Shown: positions 1-6,239, counted from the stretch's first letter. The stretch is DNA of 9,358 nucleotides from Kmv34 sp964524965 (GCA_964524965.1 CAZGDY010000067.1:1-9358); one strand, 5' to 3'. Notes: generated from the letters alone by a model not told the origin. A program made the numbers and translations.

Positions 1-557
1 ACTCTTACCTTTTTACCTTCCTCTTTAGCCCGGTAAATTATGGACAAAGCTGTTCCATAACCAGCAGTGGCCAGTGCTCCCGCATTGCAATGAGTTAGTA
101 CTGTATCTCCGTCATCAACAACTGAGACACCTTTCTCACCAATAGCTCTGTTACAGTTTTTATCTTCCTGCATAATAAGAAAAGCTTTCTGCAAAAGTTT
201 TTGTTTAAGCTCAGTTAGAACAAAATTATCGCTGTTTAAAACAACTTGATACATTTTATCAAGAGCCCAAAAAAGATTAGCAGCGGTAGGCCTTGATGAT
301 TGAAGATATTTACACGCTCTTTCTACTTCATCTTTGAAATCACTGAAATTTCTTGAAGTTGAATTTTGTATTCCCAAAACTATTCCAAAAGCTGCAGCTA
401 CTCCCAGAGCAGGTGCTCCTCTTATCTTCATTTGGCAGATAGCTTCTTTTAATTGTTCAATGCTATCTAAGCAAAGAAAATTTAATTGCTGAGGTAGTTT
501 TGTCTGATCGATTATTTTTATCTTTCCCTTTTCCCACTCAATAGGATTAAGAGACAA
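1..557 (-). CDS. mtnA: S-methyl-5-thioribose-1-phosphate isomerase, N-terminal part (cut by window edge)
   Basis: Methionine-salvage enzyme: isomerises 5-methylthioribose-1-phosphate to methylthioribulose-1-phosphate in the cytosol, recycling the by-product of SAM-dependent polyamine synthesis. The 185 codons present show family signatures: RGAPA (residues 46-50), RPTAANL (89-95), NRAIGEKG (136-143) and THCNAGALAT (155-164), whose Cys157 matches the family's catalytic Cys. The catalytic Asp lies in the missing C-terminal half; the family is about 340-350 residues. The start is TTG at 557-555, chosen because GGAGG (567-563) sits 5 nt upstream and the next residues fit the family's N-terminus. 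The gene follows rsmA by 48 bp with no convincing terminator between, so it is probably the third gene of the metG-rsmA-mtnA unit. The main alternative is a related eIF2B-alpha-like/ribose-1,5-bisphosphate isomerase, but the motifs favour MtnA. Confidence 0.93.
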   Translation of the reverse strand, partial: MSLNPIEWEKGKIKIIDQTKLPQQLNFLCLDSIEQLKEAICQMKIRGAPALGVAAAFGIVLGIQNSTSRNFSDFKDEVERACKYLQSSRPTAANLFWALDKMYQVVLNSDNFVLTELKQKLLQKAFLIMQEDKNCNRAIGEKGVSVVDDGDTVLTHCNAGALATAGYGTALSIIYRAKEEGKKVR

Positions 558-562
558 TTTTC

Positions 563-567
563 CCTCC
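563..567 (-). promoter_or_regulatory. Shine-Dalgarno site for mtnA
   Basis: GGAGG on the minus strand, 5 nt before the TTG at 557. It decides the TTG start; another in-frame TTG lies upstream but would have the SD inside its coding sequence. Confidence 0.8.
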
Positions 568-605
568 AAAACTGTAATAATTTAGTTTTCCTAAAATAAT
601 TCTTT

Positions 606-1484
606 TTAAGAAAAAATTTCCCCTCTTTTCTCTCCTGGGGTAGTGTTTTTTTTAAAACTGGAGAAAAGAAAGTTACTTATTTTAACAAAATCCTCAACCT
701 CCAGTTGTTCTGCTCTTCTTTTTTCCGGGATTTCACACTCAGCTAAAATATTCCTCACCAATGGCCGAGGCAAGCTTAATTCTTTGGTAAGACAGTTAAG
801 TAAAGTTTTTCTTCTGGCAGCAAAACCTGCCCTTACCGTATCTAAAAATAACTCCTCATTCTTTGCCCCATCTTCTTTTTTTGATTTAATTCTAACCACA
901 GTAGAGCTTACCTTAGGAGCAGGATAAAAAGCTTGAGGTGGAATATCTATCACTTTTTCTATATCAGCATAATAAGATACGATTACGGTCAAAGCTCCTC
1001 TCGTTTTATTTCCCGGGGGGGAAAGAAGCCTATCGGCAACTTCTCGCTGAATGGTAAAAACCATCATTTTCCACCACTTTTTCCTAACGAGGTATAAAAG
1101 TAACCAGGAAGTAATATGATAAGGCAAATTACCAACTACTTTGAGATTATTTTTATTATAGAATAATTTATCCAAATCAAGTTTAGTAATATCCTCATTT
1201 ATTACCTCTAAATTACCTAAGTTTTTTAGTTGACTTCTTAAAATACTACACAATTCTTTATCTATTTCTACTGCCCAAACCTTTTTTGCCTTCTTAGCTA
1301 TGTGATGAGTTAAAATCCCTGTTCCGCAACCAATCTCCAGAACAAGATCTTCTTTCTCCGGTTCTATTTCTTGTGCAAGACGCAAAACAATTTTTGGATC
1401 AATTAAAAAATTTTGAGAAAGAGATGATTTGAGGGAAAAATCATATAGTGCCAGAAGATTCTCAAGTTTCTCCTTCAGTTTCAT
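606..1484 (-). CDS. rsmA: 16S rRNA (adenine1518-N6/adenine1519-N6) dimethyltransferase RsmA/KsgA
   Basis: SAM-dependent enzyme that dimethylates the two adjacent adenines in the helix 45 loop of 16S rRNA during late 30S assembly; its loss classically gives kasugamycin resistance. The 292 residues contain QNFLID (24-29, start of the core), EIGCGTG (50-56, SAM-binding loop), E73 (acidic end of strand 2, ribose contact), D98, NLPY (119-122, catalytic motif of N6-adenine methylases), FYPAPKVSS (186-194) and FAARRKTLLN (221-230) of the C-terminal helical domain. About 20 residues trail the conserved core and look unstructured. The ATG start overlaps the metG end by 23 bp; a modest AGAGG (1498-1494) lies 9 nt upstream, inside metG, suggesting translational coupling. 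The start fits the family's usual short helix before the QNFL motif. Confidence 0.97.
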   Translation of the reverse strand: MKLKEKLENLLALYDFSLKSSLSQNFLIDPKIVLRLAQEIEPEKEDLVLEIGCGTGILTHHIAKKAKKVWAVEIDKELCSILRSQLKNLGNLEVINEDITKLDLDKLFYNKNNLKVVGNLPYHITSWLLLYLVRKKWWKMMVFTIQREVADRLLSPPGNKTRGALTVIVSYYADIEKVIDIPPQAFYPAPKVSSTVVRIKSKKEDGAKNEELFLDTVRAGFAARRKTLLNCLTKELSLPRPLVRNILAECEIPEKRRAEQLEVEDFVKISNFLFSSFKKNTTPGEKRGEIFS

Positions 1485-3021
1485 AAAATTCGGCCTCTTT
1501 TATCCGAGGGAAAACAGGTATACCTTTTTCAACCTCCAAACCAGGAGGAAGTTTACCCCATTTAGTTGAATCCCTTATCGTTTGCTCTTGTATATCAGTC
1601 TTCATCCCTAATTGCTTCCACATTTTTTCAGCTCCCTGAGGAATAAAGGGAAAAAGAAGTATTGACAAAATCCTTATCACTTCAAGCACATTATAAAGAA
1701 CAGTATTCATTCTTTCCTTTTTTTCGTCCTTTGCTAATTTCCAGGGAGCACATCGGTCAAAATACAGATTAGTACCTCGAACTACTTCCCAGACAGAGCT
1801 AAGAGCTTGAGAAAACAAAAGTTTACTCATGTCATTTTCCAACCGGGAAGGAAGCTGGCTTACCTTCTCCCTAAGTTCTTCATCTTGAGGAAATTTTTGC
1901 CCGGGATGAGGCACTTTACCCTGAGAATAATTTATAACTAAAGGTAAGGTGCGATTCAAGAGATTGCCAAGGTCATTTGCCAAGTCGCTATTTACTCTTT
2001 TGATAAAAAGGGAAGGGGAAAAATTTCCATCTTCTCCAAAGGGAACTTCTCGAAGAAGAAAATATCTAAGATAATCCGACCCAAACGTATCTACTATCCA
2101 CTCCGGGTCAACTACGTTTTTTTTGGATTTAGACATCTTCTCTCCTTTTACCATCCACCATCCATGAGCAAAAACCATCCTGGGTAATTCTAAACCAAGA
2201 GCCATAAGCAAAGCAGGCCAAATTACCGCATGGAACCTCAAAATGTCCTTACCCACTAAATGAATATTTGCTGGCCAAAAAAGAGAAAATTTTTCCTCTC
2301 CCCGAGAATATCCCAGAACTGAGATGTAGTTAATTAAAGCATCCACCCATACATATATGCTGTGGGTTTTATCTATAGGACAGGGAATACCCCATTCAAG
2401 ATTTAACCGGGTTATGCTCAAATCTTTTAATCCTTTTTCTATAAATTTTACCACTTCATTTCGTCTAGTTAATGGGAGCACAAAATCAGGATATTTAGAG
2501 TAATAATCAAGTAAAGGTTTTTGGTACTTTGAGAGACGGAAAAAATAGCTATCTTCTTGGAGTTTGATGACTTCTCTTTTACATTCCGGACAAAACTTTC
2601 CTTTTTGTAGCTGAGAATCAAGCCAAAAGCTCTCACAAGGCGTACAGTACCATCCACTATAAGTCCCCTTATAAATATCACCCTTTTCATAAAGCTGGGA
2701 AAAAACATTTTCAACAACTTGCGTATGCCGAAGTTCAGTAGTACGAATAAAATCAGAATAAGAAATAAGAAGTTTATTCCATAATTTCTTAAATCCTGCA
2801 GCCATTTTATCTGCCAGCTGCAAAGAAGAGAGATTTTTTTCTTTGGCTGCTTGAAGAATTTTACTACCATGCTCATCCGTACCAGTTAGAAAAAAAACCT
2901 CATTTCCTAATGCTCTCTTGTACCTTGCCAGGGCATCAGCAACAATAGTAGTATAAGCATGTCCTAAATGAGGAGCACCATTCACATAATAAATTGGCGT
3001 CGTGAGATAAAACTTCTCCAC
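1462..3021 (-). CDS. metG: Methionyl-tRNA synthetase (short form without C-terminal tRNA-binding domain)
   Basis: Charges tRNA-Met and initiator tRNA with methionine in the cytosol. From the GTG start the protein has 519 residues. HLGH (18-21) is the class I HIGH signature and KMSKS (295-299) the ATP-binding loop. Two CxxC pairs (Cys126/129 and Cys144/147) form the single zinc knuckle in the connective-peptide region. The anticodon-binding helical domain follows, with Trp427 in a CAPWKLAKD segment. It stops at an FPRI-type end, so the EMAPII/Trbp111-like domain found in forms of about 650 residues is absent. The frame stays open upstream to a TTG at 3072, but that TTG is the first three bases of the -35 box and the extra 17 residues lack family similarity. 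The GTG at 3021 has AAGGGG 6 nt upstream. First gene of the metG-rsmA-mtnA cluster. Confidence 0.97.
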   Translation of the reverse strand: MEKFYLTTPIYYVNGAPHLGHAYTTIVADALARYKRALGNEVFFLTGTDEHGSKILQAAKEKNLSSLQLADKMAAGFKKLWNKLLISYSDFIRTTELRHTQVVENVFSQLYEKGDIYKGTYSGWYCTPCESFWLDSQLQKGKFCPECKREVIKLQEDSYFFRLSKYQKPLLDYYSKYPDFVLPLTRRNEVVKFIEKGLKDLSITRLNLEWGIPCPIDKTHSIYVWVDALINYISVLGYSRGEEKFSLFWPANIHLVGKDILRFHAVIWPALLMALGLELPRMVFAHGWWMVKGEKMSKSKKNVVDPEWIVDTFGSDYLRYFLLREVPFGEDGNFSPSLFIKRVNSDLANDLGNLLNRTLPLVINYSQGKVPHPGQKFPQDEELREKVSQLPSRLENDMSKLLFSQALSSVWEVVRGTNLYFDRCAPWKLAKDEKKERMNTVLYNVLEVIRILSILLFPFIPQGAEKMWKQLGMKTDIQEQTIRDSTKWGKLPPGLEVEKGIPVFPRIKEAEFYETEGET

Positions 3022-3027
3022 AATTTT

Positions 3028-3033
3028 CCCCTT
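3028..3033 (-). promoter_or_regulatory. Shine-Dalgarno site deciding the metG GTG start
   Basis: AAGGGG on the minus strand, 6 nt before the GTG at 3021. It lies just downstream of the predicted transcription start (about 3038), so the metG leader is only about 17 nt and has no room for a T-box or SAM riboswitch. Confidence 0.75.
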
Positions 3034-3044
3034 TTTTAAAGATA

Positions 3045-3072
3045 ATCTTAACAAATCACTGTCTGCTGTCAA
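3045..3072 (-). promoter_or_regulatory. Predicted sigma70-type promoter of metG (extended -10)
   Basis: On the minus strand TTGACA (3072-3067) is followed after 16 bp by TAAGAT (3050-3045). The -10 is preceded by TGT (3053-3051), an extended -10 TGn element. The -35 is a perfect match and the -10 matches at 4 of 6 positions. Predicted start is near 3038, just upstream of the metG SD. It probably drives metG, rsmA and mtnA, since no clear internal promoter was found. Confidence 0.7.
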
Positions 3073-3155
3073 CCTTACCTGCTTTCTCCGCTAATTAAAG
3101 TTTAAAAATACGTTGTTTTTCTAACCTGGTATTTTGCAAGAATCCCTCGTCTTTA

Positions 3156-3178
3156 AAACATGATTCACAATTATGTTT
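3156..3178. repeat. Imperfect palindrome, operator-like
   Basis: Arms AAACATGATT (3156-3165) and AATTATGTTT (3169-3178) pair at 9 of 10 positions around a central CAC. It lies about 85 bp upstream of the metG -35 and about 135 bp upstream of the argB -35. It does not clearly match the arginine-repressor box consensus. A regulator site is possible but unproven, because AT-rich DNA gives such dyads by chance. Confidence 0.35.
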
Positions 3179-3311
3179 ATTTGTTTTTTATCGATGCAGA
3201 TTGCCCATTTTTCTGAATTTCTGAAAATCTTTCTGGTTAATTTTTTTAAGTTTTGCAGCGGATAATGAAGCCAACAGGATAAAATTTAACCGATTGGGAA
3301 GTTAAGCTATG

Positions 3312-3340
3312 TTGAAAAAAAATGGAAAAAAGAGTATAAT
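3312..3340 (+). promoter_or_regulatory. Predicted sigma70-type promoter of argB
   Basis: TTGAAA (3312-3317), a 17-bp spacer, then a perfect TATAAT (3335-3340): 11 of 12 consensus bases at optimal spacing. The transcript would begin near 3347, giving a leader of about 16 nt that contains only the SD. Confidence 0.8.
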
Positions 3341-3362
3341 TTAAAATAAAAGAGGAGCTGGT

Positions 3363-4217
3363 ATGGAAAAAGCGATAAAGAGAGCCCAGATTCTCAGTGA
3401 GGCACTCCCTTATATTCGCACGTTTTCTGGAAAAACTGTGGTAGTGAAATTTGGAGGAAGTGCCATGGATAAAGTGGGTATAAAACAGGGAATCGCAGAG
3501 GATATTATCTTAATGAGATACGTTGGTATAAAACCCGTTGTCGTTCACGGAGGTGGAAAAGCTATTTCCAAACTGATGCAAAAATTAGATATAAAACCTA
3601 AATTTATTGAGGGAAACCGGGTTACTGACCAGGCGACTATGGAAATTGTAGAAATGGTGCTTGCAGGAAAGGAAAACAAAGAGATCGTAGCTTTGCTTAA
3701 TCTTTGTGGTGGAAAAGCAGTGGGCATAGAGGGAAAAGATGGTGGACTAATCCTTGCTCGAAAAATTTCTGAAAAAAAATTAGGATTAGTGGGAGAAATA
3801 GAAAAAATAAACCCTAAACTTTTAGAAATATTAGAAAAAGAAGAATTTATTCCAGTCATTGCTCCTGTAGGGATGGATAAAGAAGGTAAAACTTTGAATA
3901 TAAATGCAGACATAGTAGCTGCTGAAATTGCCGGTGCACTACAAGCTGAAAAACTCATATTTTTAACTGACGTTGAAGGAATACTCGAGAACTTTTCTAA
4001 ACCAGAGAGTTTAATTCCAACCATAACCTTAAAACAAATACAGAACATGCTGGAAGAAGGGAAAATTCACAAAGGTATGGTGGCGAAGGTAAAAGCCTGT
4101 CAAAAAGCTTTAAAAAAAGGGGTAAAAAAAGTCCATATTATAAATGGAAAGACTCCCCGTTCTCTTATTCTCGAAATATTCACGAATAGTGGAATTGGTA
4201 CCCAAATTCTACCCTGA
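3363..4217 (+). CDS. argB: Acetylglutamate kinase
   Basis: Phosphorylates N-acetyl-L-glutamate with ATP, the second step of arginine/ornithine synthesis, in the cytosol. The 284 residues are full length. Visible motifs of the amino-acid kinase fold are VVKFGGSAM (27-35, phosphate-binding Lys29), VHGGGKAI (61-68), the GNRVTDQAT segment with Arg86 (substrate carboxylate), NINADIVAAEIAG (179-191), FLTDVEG (200-206) and GMVAKVKA (238-245, Lys242 as second catalytic lysine). The N-terminal helix (residues 1-22, ending ALPYIRTFSG) is the extension seen in hexameric, arginine-feedback-inhibited enzymes, so feedback inhibition is likely by family. GAGGAG (3352-3357) lies 5 nt before the ATG. It stands alone with its own strong promoter; no other arg gene is in the window. 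It converges with the alcohol dehydrogenase gene, 21 bp away. Confidence 0.97.
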   Translation: MEKAIKRAQILSEALPYIRTFSGKTVVVKFGGSAMDKVGIKQGIAEDIILMRYVGIKPVVVHGGGKAISKLMQKLDIKPKFIEGNRVTDQATMEIVEMVLAGKENKEIVALLNLCGGKAVGIEGKDGGLILARKISEKKLGLVGEIEKINPKLLEILEKEEFIPVIAPVGMDKEGKTLNINADIVAAEIAGALQAEKLIFLTDVEGILENFSKPESLIPTITLKQIQNMLEEGKIHKGMVAKVKACQKALKKGVKKVHIINGKTPRSLILEIFTNSGIGTQILP

Positions 4218-4238
4218 AACTATTTTACTTTACTCATA

Positions 4239-5357
4239 TTAGATAACTTTCTCTAAAACTTGGGTTAACTGTTCATCACTTAAATCCCGGGGATTTTTAC
4301 TCATGCTGTTGCTTCTTGAGCTAACTACCAAATAAGGTATGTCTTCTTTTTTTATATTCCATTGTTTAAAATTAGATGGAAGATTTACCCTGCCTAAAAG
4401 TTCTCTAAAAACCTGAGGTAAGTTCTCGCTTTCCCCTACATTTATTTTGTTCGCTATCATCCCCATTTTTCCTCTGCAAGCACACAGATTATATTGCAAA
4501 ACGTGAGGTAATAAAACTGCACAGGCAAGTCCATGAGGAATGTGATGACAAGCTCCCAAAGGATGAGAAAGCCCGTGTACCGCACCAAGACCAGCATTAG
4601 AAAAAGCCATAGCCTGGAGAAGACTTCCCAGAGCTACTTTTTCTCTTATTTGGATATCTCTTCCTTTTTTTATTGCCAGAGGCAGATTAATAAAAAGAAT
4701 TTCTATTGCCCTAAGAGCAAGGGTATCGGTTATAGGATTAGAGGCACGGGAAATAAAGCATTCAACAGCTTGAGTAAGAGCATCCATTCCAGAACAAGCA
4801 GTAAGATGAGGAGGACAAAACAAAGTTAGCCCGGGATCAATTAAAGCTACTTTTGCGATCATGAATGGGCTCCGCAAACTCTTTTTTATTTTTCTCTTGG
4901 AGTCAGTAAGAACAGCATTACAGGTTATCTCGGCACCGGTCCCTGCCGTAGTCGGAACAGCTATAAAAGGAATACCAGGAGCCTGTATAGCTCTTCCATG
5001 AAAATAATCCTCTACCTTTTCTTTCCCGGGAGCCATAATAGCAATAGATTTAGCTGCATCGATTACACTTCCTCCCCCCAATCCTATAACTACAGAAACT
5101 CTTTGTTTTCTGGCTAAATCTGTTCCCTTATTTACAATCTCCAGAGAAGGGTCGCTTTCTACTCCTTCAAATAAATTAACAGTTACATTCTCAGATTGAA
5201 GTTGCCTGCACACATTATCAAGAACGCCTGCTTTACGCATTGCAGAGCTTCCTGTTACGAGTAAAGCTTTTTGTCCAAAAACAAGAGTTTCCTGGCCAAG
5301 ATTATTTAAAGCACCTTTTGCAAAGATAATACGTGAAGGGTACCTCAATAAAATCAT
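4239..5357 (-). CDS. Iron-containing alcohol dehydrogenase family protein (Gln in place of one metal His)
   Basis: NAD(P)-dependent oxidoreductase of the FucO/AdhB (group III, metal-dependent) family, interconverting an alcohol and aldehyde; substrate not predictable. The 372 residues are full length: an N-terminal Rossmann-like part with GLGGGSVIDAAK (92-103, nucleotide binding) and PTTAGTGAE (135-143), then a helical metal domain. Aligning by eye to FucO ligands D196/H200/H263/H277 gives D192, Gln196, H261 and H275, with H265 as the active-site His. Three ligands are kept and one His is Gln (DALTQAVE instead of DALTHAIE); such Gln variants occur in parts of the family, and metal use may differ. 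The ATG at 5357 has AGAAGG 7 nt upstream. It lies 75 bp downstream of the Ada-like gene on the same strand with no clear promoter of its own, so it is likely co-transcribed. Confidence 0.93.
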   Translation of the reverse strand: MILLRYPSRIIFAKGALNNLGQETLVFGQKALLVTGSSAMRKAGVLDNVCRQLQSENVTVNLFEGVESDPSLEIVNKGTDLARKQRVSVVIGLGGGSVIDAAKSIAIMAPGKEKVEDYFHGRAIQAPGIPFIAVPTTAGTGAEITCNAVLTDSKRKIKKSLRSPFMIAKVALIDPGLTLFCPPHLTACSGMDALTQAVECFISRASNPITDTLALRAIEILFINLPLAIKKGRDIQIREKVALGSLLQAMAFSNAGLGAVHGLSHPLGACHHIPHGLACAVLLPHVLQYNLCACRGKMGMIANKINVGESENLPQVFRELLGRVNLPSNFKQWNIKKEDIPYLVVSSRSNSMSKNPRDLSDEQLTQVLEKVI

Positions 5358-5376
5358 TTATTAACCTTCTTTTTTT

Positions 5377-5405
5377 GTAATTTCCCCAAAAAAAGTAACT
5401 TCCCC
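5377..5405 (-). repeat. Short direct repeat upstream of the alcohol dehydrogenase
   Basis: On the minus strand GGGGAAGTTAC (5405-5395) and GGGGAAATTAC (5387-5377) repeat with an 18-bp period and one mismatch, separated by a T-tract. They lie in the 75-bp gap just before the dehydrogenase SD. This may be a paired binding site or chance. Confidence 0.4.
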
Positions 5406-5432
5406 TTGAAATTGAGCTTTAGTAATTTTAAT

Positions 5433-5969
5433 TTATTCTCCACAAATCTTGTGAGGAATATATCCGGATCCAAGAGCCTCTTCTTTAGTTTTAAAGACTA
5501 CCCTATGATTGCCCTTTATCCTTTTTGCTTGCCAACAACCAGGCTCATGGAAAAGATTTGAGTGTTTACTTGCCACATAAAAGGAACAAGGCTCTATTTC
5601 TCTTGCTAAAATAGTATCTTCTTGCTCTATTAATTCATAATCAAGAGGAATTAATAATTTCTTCCTCGCTTTCTTAGACAAAGCATCAAGAGAAACAAAT
5701 AAATAAGGTAAAGTCCTTTCAGACGAACCAATCCTCAACCACCCTGAACGATGAGCACCAACTATTAAAGCTCCAATTCTACCTTTGGGGTCTTTAGCTA
5801 ATTGACTCCAGGAAGAAGCAAGGCGAGCTTTTTTTCCATCGGCGCTAAGAAGAGTCTTTATCCGAAAACGTCTTTTTTGGCCCCACTCATCCTTCAAGCA
5901 GACAGTATTTAGTGGAACGTACTTTCCTGCTACCTGAAGAGAAAGCGTCCCTGAAGATTTCCATTGCAT
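5433..5969 (-). CDS. Hypothetical protein with C-terminal Ada-like zinc-binding domain
   Basis: 178 residues, no signal peptide or membrane segment, so probably cytosolic. Residues about 130-177 (YVASKHSNLFHEPGCWQAKR..., then FKTKEEALGSGYIPHKIC) match the Ada metal-binding domain pattern: FHxPxC, a basic AKRI stretch, xEEAxxxGYxPCKxC. The putative ligands here are H141, C145, H173 and C176; the usual PCKxC has become PHKIC, giving an H-C-H-C set. This domain is common as a small add-on in nucleases and membrane proteins, where it may bind DNA or zinc. I do not recognise the first 125 residues, which are basic and beta-rich looking (for example GALIVGAHRSGWLRIG, 66-81). The ATG start has AAGGA (5983-5979) 9 nt upstream and a near-perfect promoter about 90 bp before it. 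It probably leads a two-gene unit with the alcohol dehydrogenase; no functional link is evident. No catalytic Ada methyltransferase motif (PCHR) is present. Confidence 0.82.
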   Translation of the reverse strand: MQWKSSGTLSLQVAGKYVPLNTVCLKDEWGQKRRFRIKTLLSADGKKARLASSWSQLAKDPKGRIGALIVGAHRSGWLRIGSSERTLPYLFVSLDALSKKARKKLLIPLDYELIEQEDTILAREIEPCSFYVASKHSNLFHEPGCWQAKRIKGNHRVVFKTKEEALGSGYIPHKICGE

Positions 5970-6055
5970 TAAAAAAAATCCTTTTTACCAGTGTTTACAA
6001 CAATTTTTTCAAAAAACTTCTTTCTTTAAAAAAACTTACCCCTTATCAATCTTTA

Positions 6056-6083
6056 ATTATAAAAAAAGAAAATTGGCTGTCAA
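6056..6083 (-). promoter_or_regulatory. Predicted promoter of the Ada-like gene
   Basis: On the minus strand a perfect TTGACA (6083-6078), a 16-bp spacer and a perfect TATAAT (6061-6056). Predicted start is near 6049, giving a leader of about 80 nt. It probably also drives the downstream alcohol dehydrogenase. Confidence 0.78.
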
Positions 6084-6097
6084 AATTAAATTTTTGA
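6080..6097. repeat. Dyad between the two divergent -35 boxes
   Basis: TCAAAA (6080-6085) and TTTTGA (6092-6097) are perfect 6-bp arms around a 6-bp centre. The left arm overlaps the minus-strand -35 and the right arm abuts the plus-strand -35, where a shared regulator could act on both promoters. The short AT-rich arms keep confidence low. Confidence 0.35.
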
Positions 6098-6125
6098 TTG
6101 ACACAGGAATAAAGAGTGGTAATAT
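6098..6125 (+). promoter_or_regulatory. Predicted promoter of the exported NlpC/P60-like gene (extended -10)
   Basis: TTGACA (6098-6103), a 16-bp spacer and TAATAT (6120-6125), with TGG (6117-6119) forming an extended -10 TGn. The architecture is the same as at the metG promoter. The predicted start near 6132 leaves a leader of about 170 nt before the ATG. Confidence 0.7.
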
Positions 6126-6162
6126 AACTTGCAAAAACAAAATTTCAGTTGGATAAAAACTG

Positions 6163-6207
6163 GCTACTTATCTCTCAAGAAGAGAAAATTTTTCTTGAAA
6201 TAGTAGC
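6163..6207 (+). other. Leader hairpin 1
   Basis: GCTACT (6163-6168) pairs with AGTAGC (6202-6207), and inside it CAAGAA (6176-6181) pairs with TTCTTG (6192-6197), so the arms nest into one long interrupted stem. It lies wholly in the predicted leader. No U-tract follows, so it does not look like an intrinsic terminator. No known riboswitch class was recognised. Confidence 0.5.
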
Positions 6208-6239
6208 TGGTAAGCTTTCTTGAAAAATGAAATATTTTC

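Larger units (their letters stand above)
3022..3362. other. Divergent metG/argB intergenic region (341 bp)
   Basis: No gene or RNA gene was recognised. It holds the metG promoter at its left end, the argB promoter at its right end, a 23-bp imperfect palindrome at 3156-3178, and two tandem TTTCTGAA copies (3210-3225) with a third degenerate copy (TTTCTGGT) from 3230. The rest, about 3240-3310, is AT-rich sequence in which I see nothing. No T-box motif was seen on the metG side. Confidence 0.7.

Noticed and set aside
581..595. Small hairpin TTTAG/CTAAA between rsmA and mtnA as terminator
   Set aside because: Only 5 bp, AT-rich and no clean U-tract; not enough to separate mtnA from the upstream genes.
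643..927. Open frame on the plus strand opposite rsmA
   Set aside because: Lies wholly within a clear rsmA gene, low-complexity product and no family motif.
2469..2876. Open frame in another minus-strand frame inside metG
   Set aside because: The overlapping frame carries all MetRS motifs; this product is a Lys/Phe/Leu-rich by-product.
3210..3236. Three TTTCTG-type direct repeats
   Set aside because: Short, unevenly spaced and in AT-rich sequence; no array structure, so not treated as CRISPR or a regulator site.
3073..3300. T-box or SAM riboswitch upstream of metG
   Set aside because: No T-box signature on the minus strand, and the predicted transcript starts too close to the GTG.
3545..4048. 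Open frame opposite argB
   Set aside because: Antisense to a complete argB; Ser/Pro/Phe-rich composition is typical of a reverse-frame shadow.
4218..4238. Bidirectional terminator between argB and the alcohol dehydrogenase
   Set aside because: Only 21 bp of AT-rich sequence with no stem.
4533..4829. Open frame opposite the alcohol dehydrogenase
   Set aside because: Antisense to conserved motifs of the dehydrogenase, Arg/Ser-rich and without family features.
5912..6097. 61-residue plus-strand frame overlapping the Ada-like gene start
   Set aside because: No SD, Lys/Leu-rich, covers the divergent promoters; more likely non-coding.
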